A stretch of 64,000 nucleotides of DNA from Stenogyne calaminthoides (taxonomy: Eukaryota; Streptophyta; Magnoliopsida; Lamiales; Lamiaceae). Positions 48,601 through 59,983 of this stretch are shown here, one piece after another. The position numbers and the translations under genes are program-made. The stretch lies in assembly GCA_037126765.1 (NCBI GenBank), contig JBBCBC010000033.1:15018085-15082084 (forward strand), written 5' to 3'. The notes beneath the pieces are model-generated. The model ran no database searches, was not told the DNA's origin, and worked only from the letters and a program-made list of their open reading frames with translations. Numbering within the stretch: position 1 is the stretch's first letter; each line of letters starts with the position of its first letter.

Positions 48601-51100
48601 AGGGCTATGTTGTCTTTCATTCAAATTTTAGTGCCCTTTTTATTCAAATCACCAAAAAACAGACGGTTCTTAGGTACCCATTTGGTGTAGGGTCCTACCA
48701 AAGTTAGTTGTCAGATTTTTTGGAACCCAAATCGCCTAACAACTCTAATTACTTTAGAGTGGGTGATTTGTCTCCCATAAACATCTACATACACATTCAC
48801 CACCCTAGAGCCTTGGGCAAGATCCTCAGGAAACTTCGGAAAGTTTATCGAGTGTCACCTTTAAGATGAACATGAGCCTTAGAGTTCTTCTTGGGTTCAG
48901 CCTTTTGTTCAAGTGCCTTAGCTTTGGTGCAACTGGTCTCTGCTCTCGCTGATTGGTTCAGAAAACCCTTTACCCTTAGGCAAGTGGGGTTTAGGTTGCT
49001 CAGATCTTTGAAATTGTGGTCTTTCAAGAATCCGAGGACTTGGTCTTTTTAGTTGAGAATATCTCACTGAAAGTGTTTTTCTTCCGAAAATTCTTCCTGA
49101 TGCTTCAAAGATGATCTCTTCAAAGTTGGTATTCTTAGCCGAGGCTTTGAAGCACCGGGCCTTTAAAATTTCCTATCAATGTTCAATCTAAACAGACAGT
49201 CTTTTTTCCCGAGGTTTGGGCTTTCTTCCCTAACCTTCAGCTTTTTTCATCAAAACCATAGTCCTTTTACCCTTGTCTAAAACTTCAATCGTTTCTTCAA
49301 AGGAGAAGATTTGATGCCACCGGTTTAACAAAGATACCTTTGGTGCTACTAGAAGCAAAGATTCAAAAGACCTTTGTGAGGTTCCCCGAATGTATCACAA
49401 TCCAAATTTTTATAGTTGCGTGTTTTGATAACTCCTTAAGCTAAGTCAAGAATTTCATCTATTACTTTAGATGCATAATTCAATAGAGCTAACTTTCTCG
49501 CCACTATCCTCACATTTCTTTTATAGTTTCACGCTTCTCAAAGAGGTCATTGAACTCGCCTCGATAAGTCAATCTCCTTAGTAGATTTCTCTAATTTTCC
49601 ATTCAGATCTCTATCACCTTCTTTTTTCTCGAGAGTTGTACTTTCGTAACATCCAGCCATCAAGAGTTCCCATCAATCGGTAAGTGATCTCAAAGATTTT
49701 TAGAGTCTTTCCACTTCGATTTTCGAGTCAGATTCCTTTGTTCTCGCTTTGAAGTTTCAAAGGAGCGCTTCTTGTACGTAATAGTCCTTCATAAGATTCT
49801 CAAATGAATCCATCAGTCAAAATTATCACATACTGAACTTGAGAACTCATGTGCTTGTGTAGGAGCAACAACAATGAGATAGAAGAATTTACCTCCTCCA
49901 CAACCATAAGACATATATCATCATTGTTACTATTTGAGAAAATCTCATCTCGAGGAACTCGAACCTTCTTCGTATCATGTTTTCTTCCTCAAAGAATCAT
50001 AAATTTTCATTGGAGATCTTCTTGTCTCTTGGCTTGTCTTTCCTTTCTTTCTTTAAAGACTCACCAGATAATATATGGAAGTAACCTTTCTTTTGAAAGT
50101 TGTATCATCCGTTGCATCATCATCATCCGATCACTTTCCTCCTTGGTCTTGGAGTCCTTCTTTTGGATGAGGATCCTTCAGTTTGTGGTCCTTCCTTTTC
50201 TCAACAGATCTCCGTCCTCACCTTTCCGAAGTTTCTCTTGACTGTGATTCCTGTAATATTTCTTATATTTCTCATATCTGCTATTGAGTCTTTCAAACCT
50301 CCTTGCCATCAGTACTAGCTTATCCTCTTGCTCATCCCGATTTCTTTCGAGTGAGTTCTCAGACTCTCTAGACTTACATGATTTCTCTTTGGCTTTGAAA
50401 GCCACATTCTTGCTAGATGAAGAATCATCTTTGTGGTCAGATTTCTTAGTTTTCTTGTCAATCACAAACTCATAAGCTTTCAGTTCAGAGAAAACTTGTT
50501 GGTATGGCATGGAATCAATATTTTTGGTGTTTTCAATCACCACAACATGTATATCTCATTTCTTAGATAATCCTCTAAGAATTTTCAGTGTCACTTCTCT
50601 CTGTGGGTATCTTTTCCCAAGAGCATTCAGATCATTCATAATGTTAGTGAATCTGACCTCAAGTTTGTCAATGGATTCACCATTTACCATTTCAAAGCTA
50701 TCAAACTTTCCAATAGCAACATAAAGTTTGTTTTCCTTAATATGATATGTGCCTTGACACATAACAGCAAGTGTGTCCCATATTTCTTTTGCAGTTTCAC
50801 AGTGAGAAATCATCCCCATAACACCATCATCAATAATGCTATACAAAGTATCTTTAGAAATGTAGTCCAGATTGACTAACTTTCTCTCATCAGGAGTAAG
50901 TTGATCATCAGGCTTTGGAAATTCATCTCTGGGATCATTCCTCTCAATATCAGTGATTCTGGGATTCACAACAGTAAATTTGAATGGTCCTTCAGAAACC
51001 ACTCTCCACATTCTTTCATGTTTTGAATACAGATGAGCATGCATTCTCAATCTCGATCGTAGCTCTCAACAGAGAACATAGGGAGTTTTTTACAAGGCAT
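48601..51100 (-). pseudogene. Copia gag of element 3, frameshifted
   Basis: It starts at 51100 (MPCKKLP...). A long frame, 51050-50556, carries the UBN2-type capsid, nearly identical to element 1. The next frame, 50543-50178, is the Lys/Ser-rich linker. The zinc-knuckle region near 50090-50130 has lost its Cys pattern. The break between the two good frames is a single small indel near 50550. Confidence 0.85.
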
Positions 51101-51211
51101 GATGACTAAGCCTTGTAGGATATCAAAGCAAACAGATCTATTCAGTAGACCACCAAAGTCTTTCAGCAAATAGACTATGGCTACCAAAGCAAGTGGTCAA
51201 AATGAACCACT

Positions 51212-51223
51212 GCTCTGATACCA
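51212..51223 (-). promoter_or_regulatory. Primer binding site of element 3, canonical
   Basis: The minus strand reads TGGTATCAGAGC, an exact match to the classic copia initiator tRNA-Met primer site. It is the only one of four in the window with an intact CAG. Confidence 0.92.
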
Positions 51224-51225
51224 CT

Positions 51226-53187
51226 TATTTGTCCCGGTGCTAACGAGTCTCACACGTGTATGGGGGGGAATACACGTGTTCAGTGATTTTTAAAACTTTT
51301 CTTTCACTGAGGTCAGATGGGTCAGGTTATCCTGATAATTTTGCCCTGAGAACACGAATTGCCCTGAGTCAAAGTTTACTGAGACAATGATCCCGAAGTT
51401 TCGCTTTAAGCTTCAGATTAAATTTCAACCGAACTCCGAAGTTTATCGAGAGATCCCGAGGAGCTTGGATCGATAATTATCTTCTTCAACCCTCGGTGAG
51501 AGTTAGTTCGGGCTTTGGTAACTATCTCGTTTCTAGCTTACTCAAGTGTGCGGAATGGTTGGCCCTAAGTTTATACTCGTTTTAGCTTTGCTGAAAATCT
51601 TCCCTTCGATAAAACATTGATTAAGGTTGTGATCAATTTGATGCGAGTTCAGTGAATTGGTTCCAGCTGAATATCAGTGAAATATGCTTTTCAAAGAAAA
51701 AACATGCAAATGTATAAGAATGCAAAGATGTAAAGCAAACAACACATCAATTATAGTGGTTCAGAGACTCAAACTCCTACGTCCACTCTCTATGATCTTC
51801 AGAGAAATTCCTTAACCACTTCCTAAAGTCGTCAAAGCTAACTCACCAGAAGCTTACTCACTTTTTCTACCTTGAGTTTTCTCGGGTCGACTCACCGCAG
51901 CCTTACTAACTAAAACACACACAAGTGTTCAGACTACCACAAGTAGCTTACTAACTTCTTCTCTAGAGTTTTCTGGCTAACTCACTGTAGCTTACTAAGT
52001 CTTTACAACTTTAACTCACCAACAAATCACATACAAACTACCTTAACAAAGGGTTTGGGTTTTGGGTTGGTTTCCAACTAGGGTGAGATATCCTTTACCA
52101 TAAGAACAAATGCAAAGGCTAGGATATCTCTTCTAAGCATTAGATATTTCTATCAATCTAGGCTTAGAATAGTGAGCTCTCTCCAATGTGAAACACTTGG
52201 GAAATTCTAGGGTTTTCGAGTGCTTCAATTTGCAATAATACGAATGAGCTCTTGAGTTGCTTGAAATTTTCCGTAACCTCTCAATGTAGAAGGTCACTGG
52301 TATTTATAGGCAACCTTCACCAAGTTCACTCTTGAAAAACTATCCGTTGGAGGAGATAGTATCAAGGGTTTCCTCTTCTGGTGTTTGATGAACGACTATA
52401 TTTAGGGTTTGAACACTCCCTTGCATGTTTTAGGAAATATGCAGCCATGTAGCCAATCACCAATTTTTTGCGTGCCGAACTTAAGACTATTAACATGATT
52501 CAGTATCCGTCGCTTTCAAAGGTCGATAAAGTACAAATGTTGTCTTCCTCTCGATTGGTTCTTGTCTTGATGAATGTAGACAAACAAAAACAACTCTTTT
52601 TTGGTCAATCTCTCTGAATGAGACAACCTTAAACAACACTTAGACTTAGTTCCTTTTGTATGCATATGAATGTTTTGGGCAATATCTACTTTTCTGAACA
52701 TTTGCGTTTTTTCTCGATTTTGTAGTCTTCAGATAGATATTATTCAAATCTCAACATTCAAAGTTATAATCGAGTATTCAAGATTCTCTTACGAGTCTTC
52801 ATGGCTTTCAAAGTGACATTATGAGTCTTCAGTGTCTTTAGTGACATACTGAGTTATCGATCTTATCTCGAGTCTTCATTCCTTCAAAGATCTTCAAGAT
52901 CTTTCTCGAACATTCTGGCTCTACGATTCTTGATTCTTCCGATTCTTCGATTCTCTCGATTCTTTAGTTCTAATTGATTCTTGATTTTACTCAAGACCAC
53001 CTTCGAGTTCTTCAGTAACTTTAAGATCTAACCTGATCTATATCTGCTGACTATACATGGTGCAGATAACTTTCTGAACAATCTATACTAAAAACCTGAC
53101 TCAGTCTATCAAGATTATCCTGAACATGTCATACTCAGGGGTTTTGGGATCTAATCAAAACTTGTTTATTAAAATCTTCTCCCAACA
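51226..53187 (-). repeat. 5' LTR of element 3
   Basis: It is 1,962 bp and ends CTTCTCCCAACA at 53187. The inner end reads TATTTGTCCC where sister LTRs have TGTTGGTCCC, so one terminus is mutated. It directly abuts a 51-bp RNase H remnant of element 4. Confidence 0.9.
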
Positions 53188-53238
53188 AGAAGATAGGATA
53201 GTATTTCAGTTGGAACAAAACAATTCTTACCCAAACAC
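53188..53238 (+). pseudogene. 51-bp RNase H remnant upstream of element 4
   Basis: AGAAGATAGGATAGTATTTC... is almost identical to 59336-59386, which is the last stretch of RNase H coding before the right LTR of element 4. Coding sequence is not expected upstream of a 5' LTR. Confidence 0.7.
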
Positions 53239-53731
53239 TGTTAGGTTAAGTTTGTTATAGCAGGATTTCTATCTAGGGAGTTGGTGCCCCTGCTGATAGG
53301 GAAGAGTGGACGTAGGACAAGTTGTCTGAACCACTATAAATTTGTGTGCCTTTAATCTGCTTTACACATACTCTCACACTATTTTTGTTATCCGCATGCA
53401 TATTCTGTACCAGGATCAGATTAACATAGAGCTACTGATCTGATCAGTTTAACACTTTAGTTATCTGATTCAAACCAGATTGGTCAGAATCTTTGTGTGA
53501 GTAAAACTGGCTTTCAACCGGGTTAACTAATCTTCTGCACCATCAGTTAAACTGATAGACGCCGAACTGATTTGCTTGACAAATCAATAAGTTGGATATC
53601 AGTCCAAACTGATCCACTTCGCACTCTGATCAGACATACGTGCAAATCACATCTCGATCCATCGAAAAGTTTTTTTGAAGTCTATTCACCCTCCCTAGAC
53701 TTCAACCCTCACCAAACCGCTTCGACCTACA
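53239..53731 (+). repeat. 5' LTR of element 4
   Basis: It is 493 bp, TGTTAGGTT...GACCTACA. It lacks about 105 bp present in the right LTR after ATTTCTATCTAG. A TATA-like CACTATAAATTTG lies at about 53332. Confidence 0.88.
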
Positions 53732-53733
53732 AG

Positions 53734-53744
53734 TGGTATCGAGC
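53734..53744 (+). promoter_or_regulatory. Primer binding site of element 4
   Basis: TGGTATCGAGC follows the LTR end by two bases. The expected site is TGGTATCAGAGC, so one base of the CAG is lost. Confidence 0.8.
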
Positions 53745-53868
53745 AAAGGGTTCTTCCGACCACTGACTTTGAATATCATTGGTTCTTGAGGAAGAACCTT
53801 TGTGGTCACTTGAACTGATCTTTAAACACCGTTTTCAAAACTCATATTCTTCAAAAATCACCACAAGC

Positions 53869-55765
53869 ATGGATAACACTTCAGGTATGCATCATAATCT
53901 ACCCATGTTTTCTGTTGATGAGTATGCAAATTGGTACATAGATATGAGAGATCATCTGGGAGTGATCAAGAATGAATGGATGAGATTCTTTGATAGACCG
54001 ATTATCATCTATCACTTTAACCCAAATTTGAGCATGATGAGATCCTACTCCACCGTTGGAGCAAGAATCGAAAGAGTCCTCTCGATGGATGCATGAGAGG
54101 AAATTGTCTAATCTGATATCATTGCTAGACACCTCATCATGAAAAACTATGGATGCTACTACAAGAGAGAAAGTGAAGTACCAAGACAAATGCAAGGAAG
54201 TCCGGGATACACTTGTCGAATCACAGAGGAAATGAACAGATCAAAGACAGCAGACTGCAAGCTGAGCTATTTGTATTTGAGAAACTTAAGATGCTGCTGA
54301 ATGAAACATTTGATCAATTTGATGGAAGGATCACACGAGGAGTAAACCGACTTCGTGATCTTGGACGAGTAATGTCAAACAAGGATATCAACTACAAGAT
54401 TCTCGGATCGTTGACTAAGAAATGGGATACCAAGGTGACCGTGATTAAGGATCACAAGATATTGCTACCATGAAGCCAAATGATCTAATCTTCGCTTGAA
54501 AGCCCATGAGTTCGACCGATTGAGAGAGGACAAGGATCGATGATGTCCCTCGCCGAAGTCGCTTCAAACTCTCCAATAAATTGCACAGATTCCAGTAACT
54601 AGCAGCAGCTCACTTAATCGTGGAACCGGGCTTGAAACATCATCACCAAAGCGAACAGATTGCACTCCTAACAAGGAAACTTGAACAAACAAATGTTCAG
54701 ATGGGCAAGTACAAAAAGTTCTATGATGACTATCAACGAAGCAGAGGAAGAGATCGAAGATCTTCTGACAGATCACAAGAAAGATATCGCTTCTTCGATG
54801 ATAGGGACAAATGTAAGAGATGACCGAAAGATGATCGAGAGAGGATCGTAGAGAGAGCATTTAGATGAGATGAAAGAGAGGTTCGATAAGATAAAATGGA
54901 AAGAAATGATTCACCGAATAGAGGAAACTCTGGGGATTCAAGGGTTTGCTACAACTGTCAGAAACCAGGTCACTATAGTGTTGATTGCCCCCGATCTGAC
55001 TCCCAAAGAGAACAAAGGTACCGAGACAGAAAAGCCATGGTTGCGCATACATATCCGAATCGACGATTCTTATCTCGCCATCGATGACTCTCGATATTCA
55101 TCTCGCTGAGGATTTCGTCTCGATTACCTGGCCGACGATGTTGATGATTTGAACTTCTCATCTGATGACGACATCTGTCTGATGGCCAGAGAAACTGATC
55201 AATCTGAGGTAATCTCTAAACCTTATGTGGTTTCTTGTTCTACACCACAGTGCTTAAAGACATCTCACCGGAGAGATTAACCTGCAGGTCTACAATGACC
55301 AATTGCTTGATGATCTCTCTAATGCAATAGATACTTATACACGAGTGGAAGTTGAGAACGATAACCTAAGGGCTGAGAATATTCGGCTTGTCAAGGACAT
55401 TGAAGCTAGTAAAGCAGCTGAACTAAAATCAGCTGAAACTATTCAGAAGATGACTAAAGAACTGGAGGTTCTGAAAGTCAGTACTACTGATTAGGAAAAG
55501 TTAATTAAGGAACAGTTGGCTTTCAATGAACGACAAGCTGGAGAACTCCAAGTCCTTCAGGCTAAGTTTGATGAACTCTTCCGACTGCATGAGAATCGAG
55601 AATATCCGAGGACAATTTATGAAGAAAATAGAGGTTTTCACGAAATCTTCTAAGACCGCTCAAGATCCGAACAACTATTTTTGTACGCCAATCGACAAGA
55701 AGGAATTGGGTATGAGAACCCTTCGATCCTCAAAAACCCCTTCCGTTCACATCGTAAAAGTGTAA
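53869..55765 (+). pseudogene. Copia gag of element 4, broken
   Basis: It begins MDNTSGMHHNLPMFSVDEYA at 53869, and a gag-type domain follows in several frames to about 54560 (LLNETFDQFDGRI, LGSLTKKWDTKV). A CCHC zinc knuckle, CYNCQKPGHYSVDC, lies at 54947-54988. A likely coiled-coil segment lies at 55303-55494. Stops and shifts are frequent, especially in 53500-56160, where CAG/CTG sites are often altered. Confidence 0.8.
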
Positions 55766-56429
55766 CAAAACGAAGTTTCGATCAAGATACACGAAAAAGC
55801 CAAATCAGACGATAAGGGAAAAGGATCAATCGATCAGTAAAGGCAAGTGTCGGATCAGAAAGGGAACAAAAATGGACCCCAACTGATCAGACACCTGCCG
55901 AGGAATCAACATAAGAATCTTGTTCTTCTGAAGAGACCTCAGCCAAATCAGCAGAGTAGGCTTCACCGACCATCTCGCAAGGGATGATCGGTTAAGTCGA
56001 CTCAATCCAAGCCGCCTAACAAGCAAGCTAAGGGTAAACTGCTGAGACCAACTATGTCAAAAAGATATGAATCTTTTAATGGTAGCAACAGATTCTACCC
56101 TTACAATCGAAACCTAGGTCACCGCACCGAGCCCCACCGGATTAAAAAGAAGACAAGTTTCAATGAAAAATCCCAAGTCTTCTGATGTGTCCAAGGCTCA
56201 CACTAATAATCATACTGATCAGATTGCATATGAAGAAACGTATGATTATGTAGATGTTTATGGGAGACAAATCAAGCCTTTTGTGTTCAACAAAGGTGCC
56301 AAATTTGTTTGGATCCCGAAAGGTACTTCTAACCCCCAAGGACCCAATTCTACTGGGGTACCTAAAATCTGATTTGTTCGTTCGTGTTCTCGAGTGGGGA
56401 TCAAGCTAATAAAGGAGGTGTATAAGCAA

Positions 56430-59386
56430 CTATCTGGTACATAGATAGTGGATGTTCAAGGCACATGATTGGAAGTCAACATCTCCTCAGCAACTACATT
56501 GAGAAACCAGGCCCACGAGTTCTCTTTGGAGATGACAACTTTGGTTTCACCAGAGGAGTTGGAACCTTAGTGAACGATGATGTACATGTTACAGGTGTTT
56601 CATACGTTGATGGCTTAAGGCACAACTCATTATTCAGATTCCGCTTCTGCGACAACGATTCAAGTGTTGAGTTCTCATCGATCAATGCACAATCGTAAAT
56701 CGAAGCGACTCAACAGATTTTGCTAATCGGCCCGAAAAAGGAACGATTTATTCAAAGAGATTGGGGACAGTTGTCCAAGAAATGCATGCTTGATTGTTAA
56801 GAGTTCAAAGAGCTCCAGTTGGCTCTGGCACAAGAGAATGAGTCATCTGAACTTCAAAACTCTTAACAAAATAGCAAGGATGTCCTTGGTTAAAGGTCTC
56901 CCAAATGAAGTATTCTCTAAGGATCATACATGTACCGCATGTCAGAAGGGAAAACAAGTAAAAGCTTCATTCAAAGGGATACCTTCTCCTCCATCCAGCA
57001 GAGTATTGCAACTGCTCCATATGGATCTATTTGGACCAGTTATGCCTTTTAGTTTCAGTGGACGCAAATACACTCTAGTGGTCGTGGATGATTACTCCAA
57101 GGTCACCTGGGTTGTATTCTTGTATAAGAAGAGTGAAACTACAACAAAGTTACCTGAACTTCTCAAGAAGATTCAGAATGAGAAGGGTCTTAGCATAGTA
57201 AAAATCAGATCACACAAAGGTACATAATTCTTGAACCAGTTTATATCGATTTTTTGCTCGAGTTGTATATATCAAAGATGAGACATCACCGCAAGGACAC
57301 CACAAATGTAATGGGCGAAAAGTAAAGAAGAAAATGCAATGAACACTTAAAGAAGTTGCATGCACCATGTTAGCTGAGCATGCAACTCAAAGTCATTTTT
57401 GGGCAGAAGTTATCAATACAACATGTCACACGCAAAACAGATGTTCTCTGACTAAGATTCACTTTAAGACACCTTATGAACTGTGGAAGGGCAGAAAACC
57501 TCGTGTTTCTTACTTCCATGTTTTTGGGTGCAAATGTTTCATACACAACAATGAGAAGAGTCAGTTAAGAACCATCGATGTCAAGTCAGATGAAGGTATA
57601 TTCTTAGGATATTCCTCAACTAGCAAAGCATTTAGGGTTTTCAACAAACGAATCCTAGTTGTGGAAGAAACACCTCATGTGGTCTTTGATGAGTCAACAT
57701 CTGATCAAGAGAAATCTGTCTAAGAACAGACGATACCAGATGCACCAGATGCACAGAAAATTGATCAGCTAAGGATCAAAGGAAAGGAATCAAAATACGT
57801 CACAATATATGTTCCTAAATTTGACCTTGACGATTCACCAGGTCAGTCAGACCCCAAGGTAAGTACAACTGTTAGTGAAGAAGTTCGGCAATTTGAGATA
57901 GTAAATAACCGAACCATCTGGTTCAGGGGGAACACCTGTTGTTCCGGCGGACAGACTTCAGCACATGATGAGTCCAACATCAGCTGAGACATGTCCATGC
58001 CAAGTGGATCCTACTCAAGTACCTCTCCCAGTCTCTAGTGATGAATCTTTATCAGAAGAGGATGATGTTCTCCAAACAGATGACAATCAGGGCAGAAGGA
58101 CCTGGATAACCAGTCATCCAACTGATCTGATCATTGGAGACCCATCTAATAGAGTCAGAACTAGACATCAGATTGGTAAAAGCGCAATGTATTGTTGTTA
58201 TCTGTCTTTGAAGGAACCACTCACTGTTGAAGAAGCTCTATCTGATGCAAGTTGGATTTTGGCTATGCAAGAAGAATTAGAGTAGTTTGAGAGGAATCAA
58301 GTTTGGGAACTTGTAGACAGACCAACTCACCATGATGTGATTGGAACTAAGTGGGTATTCAAGAACAAGAAGGATGAGCACAATGTAATAACCAGAAATA
58401 AGGCAAGACTTTTGCTAAGGGATATTCACAATCAGAAGGGATTGATTATGATGAAACCTTTGCACCAGTCACTCGTCTGGAAGCCATTCGGCTGTTTCTG
58501 GCCTATGCAGCTCATAGAGGATTTATTGTGTATCAGATGGACGTAAAGAGTGCATTCTTAAACGGGGTACTAGCTGAGGAAGTTTATGTTGAACAACCTC
58601 CTGGCTTTGAAATGAGCAACCAAGTGTACCATTTAAGAAAAGCTCTTTATGGACTGAAACAGGCCCCAAGAGCTTGGTATGATACACTATCCCAGTTCTT
58701 GATAGAGAATGGATTTACCAAGGGCTTGATTGATCGGACCTTGTTCAGAATAGAAGATGGAGAAGACATTCTCTTGGTTTAGATCTATGTGGACGACAAT
58801 ATATTTGGTTCTCCCAATCAAAAGTTATGTGAGAAATTCAGTAAGCTGATGCAAGGGAAATTTGAGATGTCCATGATGGGTCAGATGAGCTACTTTCTAG
58901 GTCTTCAAGTCAAGCAAGCTCACACCGGAATATTCATCTGCCAGACAAAATACACAAGGAATTTGTTGGCTAAGTATGGAGTTCAGAATTGCAAGGAAGC
59001 CAGAATTTCAATGTTTGACTACATTTAAGATGGATCCAGATGAAGGTGGTAAGAAGACTAATCAGAAAGAGTATAGGGCTTTGATTGGTTCATTACTATA
59101 CCTGACTGCAAGCAGACCAGATATAACTTTTGCAGTAGGTGTATGTGCCAGATTTCAGGCTAATTCCAAGCAAAGCCACCTGGAAGCAGCTAAGCGGATT
59201 CTGAAGTATCTGAAGGGTACTGTAAACTTAGGTTTATGGTATCCAGCAGATGATAATCTAGAGCTTAGTGGGTACTCTGATTCTGATTATAGAGGATGTA
59301 GGATAGAATACTCATCCTCTAGCTCTTGGCTATTTAGAAGATAAGATAGTATTTCAGTTGGAACAAAATAATTCTTACCCAAACAC
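56430..59386 (+). pseudogene. Copia pol of element 4 (PR-INT-RT-partial RH), broken
   Basis: Protease: WYIDSGCSRHMIG at about 56435-56473. Integrase: zinc finger with WHKRMSHLNF and CTACQKGK (56820-56965), then the core starting HMDLFGPV and reaching YTLVVVDDYSKVTWVVFL at 57225. The C-terminal integrase part is at 57367-57723 (FHVFGCKCFIHN, EGIFLGYS). RT: QMDVKSAFLNG, ALYGLKQAPRAWYD, and YVDD at 58786-58797, preceded by a TAG stop. RNase H begins near 59230 (YSDSDYRGCRIE) and is cut off at about 59386. The element cannot encode a working polyprotein as read. Confidence 0.9.
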
Positions 59387-59983
59387 TGTTAGGTTAAGTT
59401 TATTATAGCAGGATTTCTATCTAGAGTTTCTAGATCAGATTTCTAGGATTGGTTGAGTGAGAACTTGTTAAATATCTTTTGGTTGTACTGTGTTGGACTA
59501 ACACATTAAACTAAGTCCAGTTGGTTAAGTTGGTGCCCCTGCTGATAGGGAAGAGTGGATGTAGGACAAGTTGTCCGAACCACTATAAATTTGTGTGCCT
59601 TTAATCTGCTTTACACATACTTGCACACTACTTTTGTTATCTGCATGCATATTCTGTACCAGGATCAGATTAGCATCAAGCTACTGATCTGATCAGTTTA
59701 ACACTTTAGTTATCTGATTCAAACCATATTGGTCAGAATCTCTATGTGAGTAAAACTGGTTTTCACACGAGTTAACTAATCTTCCGCACCATCAGTTAAA
59801 CTGATAGATGCCGAACTAATGTGCTTGACAAATCAGTAAGTCGGATATCAGTCCAAATTGATCCACTTCGCACTCTGATCAGACATACGTGCAAATCACA
59901 TCTGATCCACGAAATGTTTTTGAAGTCTATTCACCCCTCCCCTCTAGACTTCAACCCTCACTGAAACCCGTTCGGGACCTACA
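59387..59983 (+). repeat. 3' LTR of element 4
   Basis: It is 597 bp, TGTTAGG...GACCTACA, and about 95% similar by eye to 53239-53731 apart from the 105-bp indel. It joins RNase H coding directly, without a polypurine tract. Confidence 0.88.

Larger units (their letters stand above)
39146..53187 (-). mobile_element. Ty1/copia element 3, SIRE/Maximus type, 3' LTR truncated, ~14 kb
   Basis: On the minus strand, right to left: 5' LTR 51226-53187, primer site 51212-51223, gag from 51100, protease at about 48537-48569, integrase, RT with YVDD at 46111-46122, RNase H near 45280, extra ORF 44542-40857, polypurine tract at 40604, and 3' LTR 39146-40603. The 3' LTR lacks the outermost ~510 bp, so no target duplication can be read. 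It is close to element 1 in LTR sequence. Segments with intact CAG/CTG alternate with segments where they are altered. The coding frames are long in the former and shattered in the latter. Confidence 0.9.
53239..59983 (+). mobile_element. Ty1/copia element 4 (+ strand), degenerate
   Basis: Order: LTR 53239-53731, primer site 53734-53744, gag, CCHC knuckle, protease, integrase, RT, truncated RNase H, LTR 59387-59983. LTR ends are TGTTAGG and CCTACA. It is a different family from elements 1-3, shorter and on the opposite strand, with no long ORF after pol. The RNase H C-terminus and polypurine tract are absent. No target duplication was found. Frames are interrupted by many stops, for example TAG at 58780 just before YVDD. 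Confidence 0.88.
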
